DNA of 41,805 nucleotides from Pseudomonas sp. UFMG81 (GTDB lineage: Bacteria > Pseudomonadota > Gammaproteobacteria > Pseudomonadales > Pseudomonadaceae), in the NCBI RefSeq assembly GCF_015354575.1, contig NZ_JACAFQ010000005.1, positions 236,278 through 278,082 of the forward strand, given 5' to 3'. The notes under the pieces are model-generated. The model had not been told where the DNA came from. It did no database searches and saw only the letters and a list, made by a program, of their open reading frames with translations. Position 1 is the stretch's first letter; each line of letters starts with the position of its first letter. Made by a program: the position numbers and the translations under genes. Positions 28,058 to 36,520 of the stretch are shown piece by piece.

Positions 28058-29350
28058 TCAGACCAGCGCCTTGAGCTGGTACCACAGCATCCCCAGTGCC
28101 AGCAGCGGCGAACGCAGCAGCTTGCCACCCGGGAAGGTCGGGTGCGGCACCTTGGCGAACAGGTCGAAGCGCCCACTCTGCTGCCCGCTGATGGCCTCGC
28201 CGAGCAGGCGCCCGGCCAGGTGGGTGGCGTTCACCCCGTGCCCGGAGTAGGCCTGTGCGTAATAGATGTTGGGCTGCCCGGCCAGGCGGCCGATCTGCGG
28301 CAGGCGGTTGGCGCCGATGCCGATCATGCCGCCCCACTGGTAGTCGATGCGCACATCGGCCAGTTGCGGGAACACCTTGAGCATCTTCGGCCGCATGTAG
28401 GCGGCGATGTCCCGTGGGTCGCGCCCCGAGTAGTGGCAGGCGCCGCCGAACAGCAGGCGGTGGTCGGCGGACAGCCGGTAGTAGTCCAGCGCCACGCGCT
28501 GGTCGCACACCGCCATGTTCTGCGGCAGCAGCTGGCGTGCACGTTCCTCGCCCAGCGGTTCGGTGGCGATGATGTAGCTACCGGCGGGCAGCACCTTGCC
28601 GCCGAGTTCGCGGTTGAGGTCGTTGTGGTAAGCGTTGCAGCACAGCACCAGGGTCTTGGCGCGCACGCGGCCTTGGGCGGTGTGCACCTTCACTTCGGCG
28701 CCGTACTCGATGCGGGTGACTTCCGATTGCTCGTAAAGCTGCACGCCCAGGCGGCTGGCCGCGGCGGCCTCGCCCAGGGCCAGGTTGAGCGGGTGCAAGT
28801 GGCCCGAGCCCATGTCGATCAGGCCGCCGACATAGCGCTCGGAACCGACCACCGAATGCATCTCGCCGGGCTGCACCAGGCGCAGTTCATGGCGGTAACC
28901 CAGGCTGCGCAGTTCCTCGGCATCCTCGGCGAAGCCTTCCAGCTCGGCGGGCTTGTTGGCCAGGTCGCAGTAGCCCCAGGTCAGGTCGCAGTCGATGGCA
29001 TGGCGCTCGACCCGCTCGCGGACGATGTCCACCGCTTCCAGCCCCATCAGCTTCAGGCTGCGCACGCCTTCCTCGCCGATCACCGGGAGGAACTGCTCCA
29101 GGCCATGGCCGACCCCACGTATCAGCTGGCCGCCGTTGCGCCCGCTGGCGCCCCAGCCGAGCTTGCGGGCTTCGAGGAGGATCACCGACAGGCCACGTTC
29201 GGCCAGCTCGATGGCGGTGTTCAGGCCCGAATAGCCACCGCCGACGATGCACACGTCGGCGCTGTGCTCGCCTTGCAGGAAGGGATGGTCAGGGTGTGGC
29301 GCGCTGCTGGCGGCGTAGTAGGAGGCGGCGTGCTGCGCGCTGTGGATCAT
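28058..29350 (-). CDS. puuB: FAD-dependent gamma-glutamylputrescine oxidase type (DadA/DAO family)
   Basis: A 430-residue flavoprotein of the D-amino acid oxidase/glycine oxidase fold. The dinucleotide motif VCIVGGGYSGLNTAIELAERG lies near residues 33-53 (GxGxxG intact), followed by LLEARKLGWGASGRNGGQ, the FAD-contact segment. Near the end, QAYSGHGVNATHLAGRLLGEA is the second FAD-binding segment of this family. These features and the length match PuuB and the PauB enzymes, which oxidise gamma-glutamylputrescine to the aldehyde that KauB/PuuC uses. Several PauB paralogues exist in Pseudomonas, and which polyamine this one prefers cannot be told. Start MIHSAQHAAS has AGGAA upstream. Confidence 0.85.
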   Translation of the reverse strand: MIHSAQHAASYYAASSAPHPDHPFLQGEHSADVCIVGGGYSGLNTAIELAERGLSVILLEARKLGWGASGRNGGQLIRGVGHGLEQFLPVIGEEGVRSLKLMGLEAVDIVRERVERHAIDCDLTWGYCDLANKPAELEGFAEDAEELRSLGYRHELRLVQPGEMHSVVGSERYVGGLIDMGSGHLHPLNLALGEAAAASRLGVQLYEQSEVTRIEYGAEVKVHTAQGRVRAKTLVLCCNAYHNDLNRELGGKVLPAGSYIIATEPLGEERARQLLPQNMAVCDQRVALDYYRLSADHRLLFGGACHYSGRDPRDIAAYMRPKMLKVFPQLADVRIDYQWGGMIGIGANRLPQIGRLAGQPNIYYAQAYSGHGVNATHLAGRLLGEAISGQQSGRFDLFAKVPHPTFPGGKLLRSPLLALGMLWYQLKALV

Positions 29351-29405
29351 GGGTCGATTCCTGGAGCTGACTGAGGCCAAAGGGAGGAGGATAGGCATCC
29401 GGCCC

Positions 29406-29605
29406 CATCGTCGGCAAGCCGGCTACCAACCCTGAAGTTTGCACGTCACCTGTAGGAGCGGCCTTGTGTCGCGAAAGGGCCGCAGAGCGGCCCCGACGAT
29501 CTTGGGGTGTAATCGAGATCCTGGGGGCGCTGCGCACCCCATTCGCGGCACAAGGCCGCTCCTACAGAGACCGCGCAAGATGTGGGAGCCGGCTTGCCGG
29601 CGATT
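29406..29605. repeat. Nested array of four REP arms
   Basis: Two pairs are nested. The outer pair is 29406-29428 (ATCGTCGGCAAGCCGGCTACC) and 29582-29605 (GTGGGAGCCGGCTTGCCGGC). The inner pair is 29449-29477 (TGTAGGAGCGGCCTTGTGTC) and 29541-29567 (TTCGCGGCACAAGGCCGCTC). The inner pair encloses two small GC hairpins and a segment with CGAGATCCTGGGGGCGCTGC, the same design as at 41253-41370. It fills the divergent gap between the puuB-like gene and the YkgJ gene. Confidence 0.88.
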
Positions 29606-29610
29606 GGCCG

Positions 29611-29616
29611 TATAAT
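29611..29616 (+). promoter_or_regulatory. -10 box of YkgJ-family gene next to a REP arm
   Basis: Consensus TATAAT stands five bases after the last REP arm and 30 bases before the ATG at 29646. A -35 at normal distance would lie inside the REP arm and reads GCCGGC, a poor match, so if this promoter is used, the repeat forms its upstream half. Confidence 0.5.
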
Positions 29617-29645
29617 CTGGCGCATACCCTCCAGACACACCGCCC

Positions 29646-29999
29646 ATGTCCTGCAACCGCCACAAGATCCACTTCCTGCGCGAACTCATCCCGACATTCG
29701 AATGCGTTCCCGGCTGCCACGACTGCTGCGGCCCGGTCACCACGTCGACTGAAGAGATGGCCCGCCTGCCGCGCAAGAGCCAGGCCGAACAGGACGCCGC
29801 CCTGGAACACCTGGACTGCGTGCACCTTGGCCCCAATGGCTGCACCGTCTATGAAGAACGCCCAATGATCTGCCGCCTGTTCGGTACCACGCCACGCATG
29901 GCCTGCCCACGCGGCCGCGGCCCCGAGCAGCCCATCGACCCGGCGGCCGAGCAACTGGTCCACAACTACATCGCCAGCACCCGTCAGGTATTGGTCTGA
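29646..29999 (+). CDS. YkgJ-family Cys-cluster protein
   Basis: A 117-residue protein of the YkgJ/UPF0153 family, proposed to bind zinc or an iron-sulfur cluster. The Cys clusters are intact: ECVPGCHDCCGPV near residues 18-30, LDCVHLGPNGCTVYEERP near 55-72, MICRLFG near 73-79 and MACPRG near 83-88. The end overlaps almost to the lrp stop: only four bases lie between the converging genes, the sole convergent junction in the window without a REP. The role is unknown. Confidence 0.88.
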   Translation: MSCNRHKIHFLRELIPTFECVPGCHDCCGPVTTSTEEMARLPRKSQAEQDAALEHLDCVHLGPNGCTVYEERPMICRLFGTTPRMACPRGRGPEQPIDPAAEQLVHNYIASTRQVLV

Positions 30000-30003
30000 G
30001 CGG

Positions 30004-30492
30004 TCAGTCCGGAATCGGCAGGCACAGGCTCTCTTTCACTTCTTCCATCACGATGTAGCTCTTCGACTCACGCACGTGCGGCAGCTTGAGCAGGATGTCG
30101 CCGAGCAGCTTGCGGTACGAGGCCATCTCCGAGATCCGCGCCTTCACCAGGTAGTCGAAATCCCCCGACACCAGGTGGCACTCCAGTACATGGGGCAGCT
30201 TGAGCACCGCCCGGCGGAACTCCTCGAAGGTGTCGCCAGACTTGTAGTCCAGGCTGATCTCGACGAACACCAGCAGGCTGCCCTTCAGGTGCTGCGGATT
30301 GAGCCGGGCGTTGTAGCCCATGATGATCCCCTCGCGCTCCAGGCGGCGCACGCGCTCGGTGCAGGGGGTGGTGGACAGCCCGACTTTCTCGCCCAGTTCA
30401 GTGAACGAGATGCGCCCGTCATTCTGCAGGATGCGCAGGATGTTACGGTCGATCTTGTCCAGTTCACGCTTGCTCTGGTGCTGGGTTCTCAT
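30004..30492 (-). CDS. lrp: Lrp/AsnC-family regulator
   Basis: A 162-residue leucine-responsive-type regulator. An AsnC helix-turn-helix domain (about 10-65, with DRNILRILQNDGRISFTELGE and LSTTPCTERVRRLEREG in two parts) is followed by a RAM ligand domain (about 70-155). The start MRTQHQSKRELDKID is the family start; a longer frame upstream would cross the dadA promoter region. It is divergent from dadA with 155 bases between starts. By analogy with DadR/Lrp in P. aeruginosa it should bind alanine or a related amino acid and control dadA. Confidence 0.93.
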   Translation of the reverse strand: MRTQHQSKRELDKIDRNILRILQNDGRISFTELGEKVGLSTTPCTERVRRLEREGIIMGYNARLNPQHLKGSLLVFVEISLDYKSGDTFEEFRRAVLKLPHVLECHLVSGDFDYLVKARISEMASYRKLLGDILLKLPHVRESKSYIVMEEVKESLCLPIPD

Positions 30493-30647
30493 AGGGGATG
30501 CCCCTCCGTCAAAGGCGATTTTGCCGAGAATTGTCGCCAAATATAGGCGTTTATATAGTGAATTGCACTGGGCGGTCCTACATACAATGCGCGCATCCAT
30601 GCCATTTCAACAAAAGACTGCGGCAAGCCGCGTGCGAGGGATAAACG

Positions 30648-31949
30648 ATGCGAGTTCTGGTACTTGGTAGCGGTGTGATCGGAACCGCCAGTGCCTACTA
30701 TCTGGCCCGGCAAGGTTTCGAAGTGACGGTGGTCGACCGCCAGCCAGCGGTGGCCATGGAAACCAGCTTTGCCAACGCCGGCCAGATCTCGCCCGGCTAT
30801 GCCTCGCCCTGGGCCGCCCCGGGCGTGCCGCTCAAGGCCATCAAGTGGCTGCTGGAGCGCCATGCCCCGCTCGCCATCAAGCTGACCGGCGACGTCGACC
30901 AGTATCTGTGGATGGCGCAGATGCTGCGCAACTGCACCGCCAGCCGCTACGCGGTGAACAAGGAGCGCATGGTGCGCCTGTCCGAGTACAGCCGCGACTG
31001 CCTCGACGAGCTGCGCGCCGAAACCGGCATCGCCTACGAAAACCGCAGCCTGGGCACTACCCAGCTGTTCCGCACCCAGGCCCAGGTTGACGCCGCCGCC
31101 AAGGACATCGCCGTGCTCGAGCAGTCCGGCGTGCCTTACGAGCTGCTCGACCGCGACGGCATCGCCCGCGTCGAGCCGGCCCTGGCCGGGGTGAAAGACA
31201 TCCTCGCCGGCGCCCTGCGCCTGCCCAACGACCAGACCGGCGACTGCCAGCTGTTCACCACCAAGCTGGCCGACATGGCCGTCAAGCTGGGCGTCGAGTT
31301 CCGCTTCGGCCAGGACATCCAGCGCCTGGACTTCGCCGGTGACCGCATCAACGGCGTGTGGATCGACGGCAAGCTGGAAACCGCCGACCGCTACGTGCTG
31401 GCCCTGGGCAGCTACTCGCCGCAGTTGCTCAAGCCGCTGGGCATCAAGGCCCCGGTGTACCCGCTCAAGGGCTACTCGCTGACCGTGCCGATCACCAATG
31501 GCGACATGGCACCGACCTCGACCATCCTCGACGAAACCTACAAGGTCGCGATCACCCGTTTCGACAACCGCATCCGCGTCGGCGGCATGGCTGAAATCGC
31601 CGGTTTTGACCTGTCGCTGAACCCGCGCCGGCGTGAAACGCTGGAGATGATCGTCAACGACCTTTATCCTCGCGGCGGTGACCTGAGCCAGGCGAGCTTC
31701 TGGACCGGCCTGCGCCCGGCGACCCCGGACGGCACCCCGATCGTCGGTGCCACTCGGTTCCGTAACCTGTTCCTCAACACCGGTCACGGCACCCTGGGTT
31801 GGACCATGGCCTGCGGTTCCGGCCGCCTGCTGGCCGACCTGATCGCGCGCAAGAAGCCGCAGATCAGCGCCGAAGGGCTGGATATCTCGCGTTACGGCAA
31901 CAGCCGCGAAGCCGCCAGCCAAGGCCAGCCGGCGCCGGCGCACCAGTAA
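30648..31949 (+). CDS. dadA: D-amino acid dehydrogenase small subunit
   Basis: A 433-residue FAD-dependent dehydrogenase, membrane-associated in characterised homologues, that deaminates D-alanine and other D-amino acids to keto acids and feeds electrons to the respiratory chain. The FAD motif [20 protein letters not shown] starts at residue 3 and ends in the acidic VVDRQ. The segment [20 protein letters not shown] near residues 38-57 is diagnostic of DadA. The second FAD segment [20 protein letters not shown] lies near the C-terminus. The gene is divergent from lrp. A candidate TACAAT -10 lies at 30583-30588, with TTGCAC 14 bases upstream, so spacing is short and activation is likely needed. 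Confidence 0.96.
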   Translation: MRVLVLGSGVIGTASAYYLARQGFEVTVVDRQPAVAMETSFANAGQISPGYASPWAAPGVPLKAIKWLLERHAPLAIKLTGDVDQYLWMAQMLRNCTASRYAVNKERMVRLSEYSRDCLDELRAETGIAYENRSLGTTQLFRTQAQVDAAAKDIAVLEQSGVPYELLDRDGIARVEPALAGVKDILAGALRLPNDQTGDCQLFTTKLADMAVKLGVEFRFGQDIQRLDFAGDRINGVWIDGKLETADRYVLALGSYSPQLLKPLGIKAPVYPLKGYSLTVPITNGDMAPTSTILDETYKVAITRFDNRIRVGGMAEIAGFDLSLNPRRRETLEMIVNDLYPRGGDLSQASFWTGLRPATPDGTPIVGATRFRNLFLNTGHGTLGWTMACGSGRLLADLIARKKPQISAEGLDISRYGNSREAASQGQPAPAHQ

Positions 31950-31960
31950 GCGACTGCCTC

Positions 31961-32031
31961 TCGCGGGGCAAGCCCGCTCCCACGGATACCGCACAAGGCG
32001 CGTGGGAGCGGGCTTGCCCCGCGATGAGGCC
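31961..32031. repeat. REP pair between dadA and alr
   Basis: Arms 31961-31983 (TCGCGGGGCAAGCCCGCTCC) and 32002-32031, spacer 18 bases. It occupies the place where P. aeruginosa carries a RidA-family gene between dadA and dadX. Confidence 0.93.
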
Positions 32032-32056
32032 TTAAACTGATCAACCTGTTCCCTCA

Positions 32057-32096
32057 CCCCGGTGCGGCGGGTACCTACCCCGCTCGCCGTGCCGGG
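32057..32096 (+). other. Large GC-rich stem-loop before alr
   Basis: CCCCGG-TGCGGCGGG and CCCGCTCGCCGTG-CCGGGG form a long imperfect stem around GTACCTAC, ending 38 bases before the alr start. It is followed by CTTTACT, with few T residues. It may be a weak terminator for dadA, an RNA-stabilising structure or a leader control element for alr. Confidence 0.4.
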
Positions 32097-32134
32097 GCTT
32101 TACTGATAACCAGAACTGCCAGAAGGCTGCCGCC

Positions 32135-33208
32135 ATGCGTCCCGCCCGTGCCCTGATCGACCTCCAAGCCCTCCGTCACAACTACCGCCTGGCCCGTGAG
32201 CTGACCGGCGCCAAGGCCCTCGCCGTGGTCAAGGCCGATGCCTACGGCCATGGCGCGGTACGTTGCGCCCTGGCCCTGGAAACCGAGGCCGACGGCTTTG
32301 CCGTGGCCTGCATCGAGGAAGCCCTGGAGCTGCGCGCGGCCGGCATCAAGGCACCGGTACTGCTGCTCGAAGGGTTCTTCGAGGCCAGCGAACTGGCGCT
32401 GATCGCCGAGCACGACCTATGGTGCGTGGTGCATTCGCTGTGGCAGCTCGAAGCCCTGGAGCAAACGCCAGTGCGCAAGCCGCTGACCGTCTGGTTGAAG
32501 ATGGACACCGGCATGCACCGGGTTGGCGTGCACCCCAAGGACTACCACGACGCCTACCAGCGCCTGCTGGCCAGCGGCAAGGTGTCACGCATCGTGCTGA
32601 TGAGCCACTTCGCCCGCGCCGACGAACTCGACGCCAGCGCCACCGAGCAGCAAGTGGCGGTGTTCGAAGCTGCTCGCCAGGGCCTGAGTGCCGAGTGCAG
32701 CCTGTGCAACTCACCGGCGGTGCTGGGCTGGCCAAGCATCAAGAGCGACTGGGTGCGCCCAGGCATCATGCTCTACGGCGCCACCCCCTTCGAGGTGGCG
32801 CAAGCCCAGGCCGCCCGCCTGCAACCAGTGATGACCCTGCAATCGCGGGTGATCAGCGTACGCGAGCTGCCGGCCGGCGAGCCGGTGGGCTACGGCGCCA
32901 AGTTCGTCAGCCCGCGCCCGACCCGGGTCGGCGTGGTCGCCATGGGCTATGCCGACGGCTACCCGCGCCAGGCGCCCACCGGCACCCCGGTGGTGGTGGC
33001 CGGCAAGCGCGCCCAGCTGATTGGCCGGGTGTCGATGGACATGCTCTGCATCGACCTCACCGAGGTGCCCGAGGCCACCGTCGGCAGCCCGGTCGAGCTG
33101 TGGGGCAAGCAGGTGCTGGCCAGCGACGTGGCGCTGCAGGCCGGTACCATCCCGTACCAGATCTTCTGCAACCTGAAGCGTGTGCCACGGGACTATATCG
33201 GCGAATAG
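32135..33208 (+). CDS. alr: Alanine racemase, catabolic type
   Basis: A 357-residue PLP-dependent alanine racemase, the DadX type by position after dadA. PLP Lys33 in [11 protein letters not shown] and catalytic Tyr253 in PVGYGAKF are present. The C-terminal beta domain has [13 protein letters not shown], typical of the enzyme. It converts L-alanine to D-alanine, which DadA then oxidises, so dadA-alr form the alanine catabolic unit. Between them lie a REP pair and a GC-rich stem-loop, so alr may be less strongly expressed than dadA. pauR follows after 107 bases. Confidence 0.95.
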   Translation: MRPARALIDLQALRHNYRLARELTGAKALAVVKADAYGHGAVRCALALETEADGFAVACIEEALELRAAGIKAPVLLLEGFFEASELALIAEHDLWCVVHSLWQLEALEQTPVRKPLTVWLKMDTGMHRVGVHPKDYHDAYQRLLASGKVSRIVLMSHFARADELDASATEQQVAVFEAARQGLSAECSLCNSPAVLGWPSIKSDWVRPGIMLYGATPFEVAQAQAARLQPVMTLQSRVISVRELPAGEPVGYGAKFVSPRPTRVGVVAMGYADGYPRQAPTGTPVVVAGKRAQLIGRVSMDMLCIDLTEVPEATVGSPVELWGKQVLASDVALQAGTIPYQIFCNLKRVPRDYIGE

Positions 33209-33251
33209 GGCGCTGAAGCGGACAGGCTGTGGGCTGGTGTGTTGTAAATAC

Positions 33252-33278
33252 TGAACGGCATTGCCATCATATCGTTCA
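33252..33278. promoter_or_regulatory. Inverted repeat TGAACG/CGTTCA before pauR
   Basis: TGAACG (33252-33257) and CGTTCA (33273-33278) are a perfect 6-bp inverted repeat with a 15-base spacer, 38 bases before the TTG start of pauR. TGAAC is also the strongest part of the PuuR-like site at 21434-21448, so this may be the autoregulatory operator. Confidence 0.45.
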
Positions 33279-33315
33279 CACATCCCTACCTGACCCCTTC
33301 CTGGAGGCCCACGCT

Positions 33316-33864
33316 TTGGACGTCGGTGAACGACTGCAAGCCATCCGCAAGCTCAAGGGCCTGTCCCAGCGCGAACTCGCCAAGCGCGCCGGCGTGACCA
33401 ACAGCACCATCTCGATGATCGAGAAGAACAGCGTGAGCCCCTCGATCAGCTCCCTGCGCAAGGTGCTCAGCGGCATCCCCATGTCCATGGTCGAGTTCTT
33501 CTCGGTGGAACTGGCGCCCGAAAGCCCAACCCAGATCGTCTACAAGGCCCACGAGCTGATCGACATCTCCGACGGCGCGGTGACCATGAAGCTGGTCGGC
33601 AAGTCGCACCCCAACCGCGCCATCGCCTTCCTCAACGAGGTGTACCCACCAGGCGCCGACACCGGCGAGGAAATGCTCACCCATGACGGCGAGGAAACCG
33701 GCATCCTGCTCGAAGGCCGCCTGGAACTGGTGGTGGGTGCCGAGACCTTCATTCTCGAAGCCGGCGACAGCTACTACTTCGAAAGCACCCGCCCGCACCG
33801 TTTCCGCAACCCGTTCGCAGAGCCGGCACGGCTGATCAGCGCGGCGACCCCGTCGAACTTTTGA
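33316..33864 (+). CDS. pauR: PuuR/PauR-type XRE-cupin repressor of polyamine catabolism
   Basis: A 182-residue regulator: an XRE helix-turn-helix domain (about 1-62, GERLQAIRKLKGLSQRELAK followed by GVTNSTISMIEKN) and a C-terminal small cupin domain (about 105-180, with EEMLTHDGEETGILLEGRLE in the first motif). Domain order and length (PuuR is about 185) match E. coli PuuR and P. aeruginosa PauR (PA5301), which lies in the same place between dadX and cycB. It represses polyamine uptake and degradation genes until putrescine or cadaverine binds. The start is TTG at 33316 with GGAGG eight bases upstream; no ATG near the domain start exists. Confidence 0.92.
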   Translation: MDVGERLQAIRKLKGLSQRELAKRAGVTNSTISMIEKNSVSPSISSLRKVLSGIPMSMVEFFSVELAPESPTQIVYKAHELIDISDGAVTMKLVGKSHPNRAIAFLNEVYPPGADTGEEMLTHDGEETGILLEGRLELVVGAETFILEAGDSYYFESTRPHRFRNPFAEPARLISAATPSNF

Positions 33865-33936
33865 TCCAGCGCAGTGCATTGATTCGGCAATACCCTTTCC
33901 CTGAGTGTGGTCGTTCCACGCTTTCAGGAGTGCCGC

Positions 33937-33942
33937 TATACT
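33937..33942 (+). promoter_or_regulatory. Candidate -10 box of cycB
   Basis: TATACT lies 59 bases before the GTG start of cycB in the 136-base gap after pauR. No good -35 hexamer is at the right distance (TTCCAC is poor), so this is tentative. Confidence 0.35.
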
Positions 33943-34000
33943 TTTCAACGCTCGCTATACCGTGGCCGCGAGCGTGATTAGCCACCATGAGGGTGTACGT

Positions 34001-34423
34001 GTGAACCAAATCAAGAAGATGCTGGCCGTACCAGCAGCCGTATTCGCCCTTTGGGCAATGAGCGCAACCGCTGCGACCAACGACGAGATCGCCAAGCGCC
34101 TGGCGCCGGTTGGCCAGGTGTGCGTCCAGGGCCAGGAATGCAAGGGCATGGAAGTGGTCGCCAGCGCTGGCGGCGGCGGTGCCAAGACCCCGGACGACAT
34201 CATCGCCAAGCACTGCAACGCCTGCCATGGCAGCGGCCTGCTGGGTGCGCCGAAGATCGGCGACACCGCGGCCTGGAAAGAGCGCGCCGACCACCAGGGC
34301 GGCCTCGATGGCATCCTGGCCAAGGCCATCACCGGGATCAACGCCATGCCGCCCAAAGGCACCTGCGCGGATTGCTCGGATGATGACCTGAAAGGGGCGA
34401 TCAAGAAGATGTCCGGGCTGTGA
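34001..34423 (+). CDS. cycB: Cytochrome c5 family protein
   Basis: A 140-residue periplasmic monohaem cytochrome c. A signal peptide covers about the first 24 residues (MNQIKKMLAVPAAVFALWAM and then SATAA). The haem motif is CNACH, the Met ligand is in AMPPKG, and a second Cys pair CADC near the C-terminus is the disulfide seen in c5 cytochromes. It carries electrons in respiration, probably to a terminal oxidase or peroxidase; the partner is not evident. The start is GTG at 34001 with GAGGG seven bases upstream. Same position as P. aeruginosa cycB (PA5300). Confidence 0.92.
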   Translation: MNQIKKMLAVPAAVFALWAMSATAATNDEIAKRLAPVGQVCVQGQECKGMEVVASAGGGGAKTPDDIIAKHCNACHGSGLLGAPKIGDTAAWKERADHQGGLDGILAKAITGINAMPPKGTCADCSDDDLKGAIKKMSGL

Positions 34424-34444
34424 GATACAGCTGAATTGCATGAG

Positions 34445-34473
34445 GCCCGCCAATATTGGCGGGCTTTGCTTTT
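34445..34473 (+). terminator. Intrinsic terminator of cycB
   Basis: GCCCGCCAATATTGGCGGGC is a perfect palindrome, 21 bases after the stop, followed by TTTGCTTTT. A clear Rho-independent terminator. Confidence 0.9.
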
Positions 34474-34485
34474 GTGGTGCCTGTA

Positions 34486-34583
34486 CCGGCCCTTTCGCGG
34501 CTAAAGCCGCTCCCACAGGTACAGCGCCGGGCTCAAGGACTGTGAGCACCCTGTGGGAGCGGCTTTAGCCGCGAAAGGGCCGG
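34486..34583. repeat. REP pair, CGGCTAAAGCCG type
   Basis: Two full-length copies: 34486-34520 and 34548-34583, spacer 27 bases. The core is CGGCTAAAGCCGCTCCCACA, the third core sequence in this window (besides GGGCAAGCCCG and CACAAGGCCG). Left and right arms carry the same core change, so the two arms of a pair evolve together or were copied together. Confidence 0.93.
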
Positions 34584-34649
34584 CACAGGCAACCAAGCCG
34601 CTAGCGCCATGTCCAACCCCTGAACCCATGGATGTCTCAGGAGGTCCCG

Positions 34650-36509
34650 ATGCACCTCTGCTCCATTGACCAGGCTGTCGAGCAAGTCCTGGCCCGCCTG
34701 CCGGCCCACATCCACATGGGCCTGCCGCTAGGCCTTGGCAAACCCAACGCTTTCGTCAACGCGCTGTACGCCCGGGTTCGCGACCTGCCCGAGCGCAAGC
34801 TGACGATTTACACCGCCCTGTCCCTCGGCCGCCCACCGCTGGGCGATGGCCTGCAACGGCGTTTCCTTGAACCCTTCGTCGAGCGCGTATTCGCCGACTA
34901 CGAAGAACTCACCTATCTTGCCGACCTGCGCCGCGACAGCCTGCCGTCGAACATCCGCGTCGAGCAGTTCTTCATGCAGCCCGGCAGCCTGCTGCACAGT
35001 GAAAGTGCGCAGCAGGACTATGTCAGCAGCAACTACAGCCACGCCGCCCGCGACATCAACGCCAAGGGCCTGAACCTGGTTGCGCAGCTGGTGGCGGCTT
35101 CGCCTGAACGCCCGGATCACCTGAGCCTGGCCTGCAACCCCGACATCACCCTCGACCTGCGGCCGATGATCGAAAAGCGCCGCGCGGTCGGCGAAACCAT
35201 CCTGCTGCTCGGCCAAGTCCACAGCGAGCTGCCCTACATGCCCGGTGCCTCGGAGCTGGCCATCACCGACTTCGACCTGCTGATCGACGAACCCGAACAG
35301 CGCCGGCTGTTTTCCACGCCGAACATGCCGGTCAACACCCAGGACCACTGCATCGGCCTGCACGCCAGCACCCTGGTACGCGATGGCGGCACCCTGCAGA
35401 TCGGCATCGGCGCCATGGGCGACGCCGTGGCGGCCGCGCTGCTGGCGCGCCAGGGTGACAACGAAGGCTATCGTGCGCTGCTCGCTGAACTGGATACCGG
35501 CCCATGGCAGGCACTGATCGAACGGGAAGGGGGGCTGGATACCTTCGCCCAGGGCCTGTATGGCTGCAGTGAAATGTTCGTCAACGGCTTGCTGGCCCTG
35601 GCCGAAGCCGGGGTGGTGCGCCGCCCGGCCGACGAGCAAGGCGTGCTGATTCACGGTGGTTTCTTCCTGGGCCCGCAAGCGTTCTATCAACGCCTTCGCG
35701 AAATGCCGCTGGCGCAGCGTGGGCAGTTCGCGATGACCCGCATCAGCTTCATCAACGAGCTGTACGGGCAGGAGGACCTCAAGCGCCGCCAGCGCCGCGA
35801 TGCCCGCTTCATCAACACGGTGTTCGGCATGACCCTGCTCGGGGCTGCCGTGGCCGACCAGCTGGAGGACGGCCGGGTGCTCAGTGGCGTGGGCGGGCAG
35901 TACAACTTCGTCGCCCAAGGGCACGCGCTGGAGGGCGGGCGCTCGGTCCTGCTGCTGCGCAGCTGGCGCGAGGCGGGCGGGGAGGTGACGTCCAATGTGT
36001 TCTGGACCTACGGCCACTGCACCATCCCCCGGCACCTGCGCGATATCGTGATTACCGAGTACGGCATCGCCGACCTGCGCGGGCAGACTGACAGCGAGGT
36101 GATCGCGCGGTTGCTGGCGATCAGCGATTCGCGTTTTCAAAAAGGGCTGATGGAGCAGGCCAAGGCGGCGGGCAAGCTGGCAAAGGACTTTCAGCTCGAC
36201 GAGCGTTACCGCGACAACACGCCAGAGCGCCTGGAGGCGATCCGCGTTCGGCATGGGCGGTTGTTCCCGGAGTATCCGCTGGGCAGTGACTTCACGGCCG
36301 AGGAGCGTGATTTGCTGCGAGCGCTGAACTGGCTCAAGAGCAAGTTCAAGCTGAGCGAGGTGCTGGAGCTGGGCAAGGCGGCGCTGGACGCGCCGGCACC
36401 CGAGGCCTATGCGGCGCAGTTGGCGCGCATGGGGCTTGAGCAGCCGCAGGGGCTGAAGGAGGAGCTGTACCAGCGGTTGTTGCTGGCGGGGTTGGCGGCG
36501 ACCCGATAG
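34650..36509 (+). CDS. Acetyl-CoA hydrolase/CoA-transferase family protein
   Basis: A 619-residue enzyme of the acetyl-CoA hydrolase/4-hydroxybutyrate CoA-transferase family. The N-terminal CoA-transferase half includes SSNYSHAARDINAKG; the glycine-rich LQIGIGAMGDAVAAAL lies mid-protein. The C-terminal domain has SGVGGQYNFVAQGHALEGGR followed by the ITEYGIADLRGQTDSEV segment typical of the family. It is longer than the usual 430-500 residues, with an insert of about 100 residues near 270-400 (SEMFVNGLLALAEAGVV). The start is ATG at 34650 with AGGAGG five bases upstream. The CoA donor or acceptor cannot be read from sequence; acetate or GABA-derived acids are possible. Confidence 0.85.
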   Translation: MHLCSIDQAVEQVLARLPAHIHMGLPLGLGKPNAFVNALYARVRDLPERKLTIYTALSLGRPPLGDGLQRRFLEPFVERVFADYEELTYLADLRRDSLPSNIRVEQFFMQPGSLLHSESAQQDYVSSNYSHAARDINAKGLNLVAQLVAASPERPDHLSLACNPDITLDLRPMIEKRRAVGETILLLGQVHSELPYMPGASELAITDFDLLIDEPEQRRLFSTPNMPVNTQDHCIGLHASTLVRDGGTLQIGIGAMGDAVAAALLARQGDNEGYRALLAELDTGPWQALIEREGGLDTFAQGLYGCSEMFVNGLLALAEAGVVRRPADEQGVLIHGGFFLGPQAFYQRLREMPLAQRGQFAMTRISFINELYGQEDLKRRQRRDARFINTVFGMTLLGAAVADQLEDGRVLSGVGGQYNFVAQGHALEGGRSVLLLRSWREAGGEVTSNVFWTYGHCTIPRHLRDIVITEYGIADLRGQTDSEVIARLLAISDSRFQKGLMEQAKAAGKLAKDFQLDERYRDNTPERLEAIRVRHGRLFPEYPLGSDFTAEERDLLRALNWLKSKFKLSEVLELGKAALDAPAPEAYAAQLARMGLEQPQGLKEELYQRLLLAGLAATR

Positions 36510-36520
36510 GGCAAGGTTGG

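Noticed and set aside
30493..30600. N-terminal extension of Lrp by 36 residues
   Set aside because: It would cover the lrp-dadA control region, and family members start at the MRTQHQSKRELDK region.
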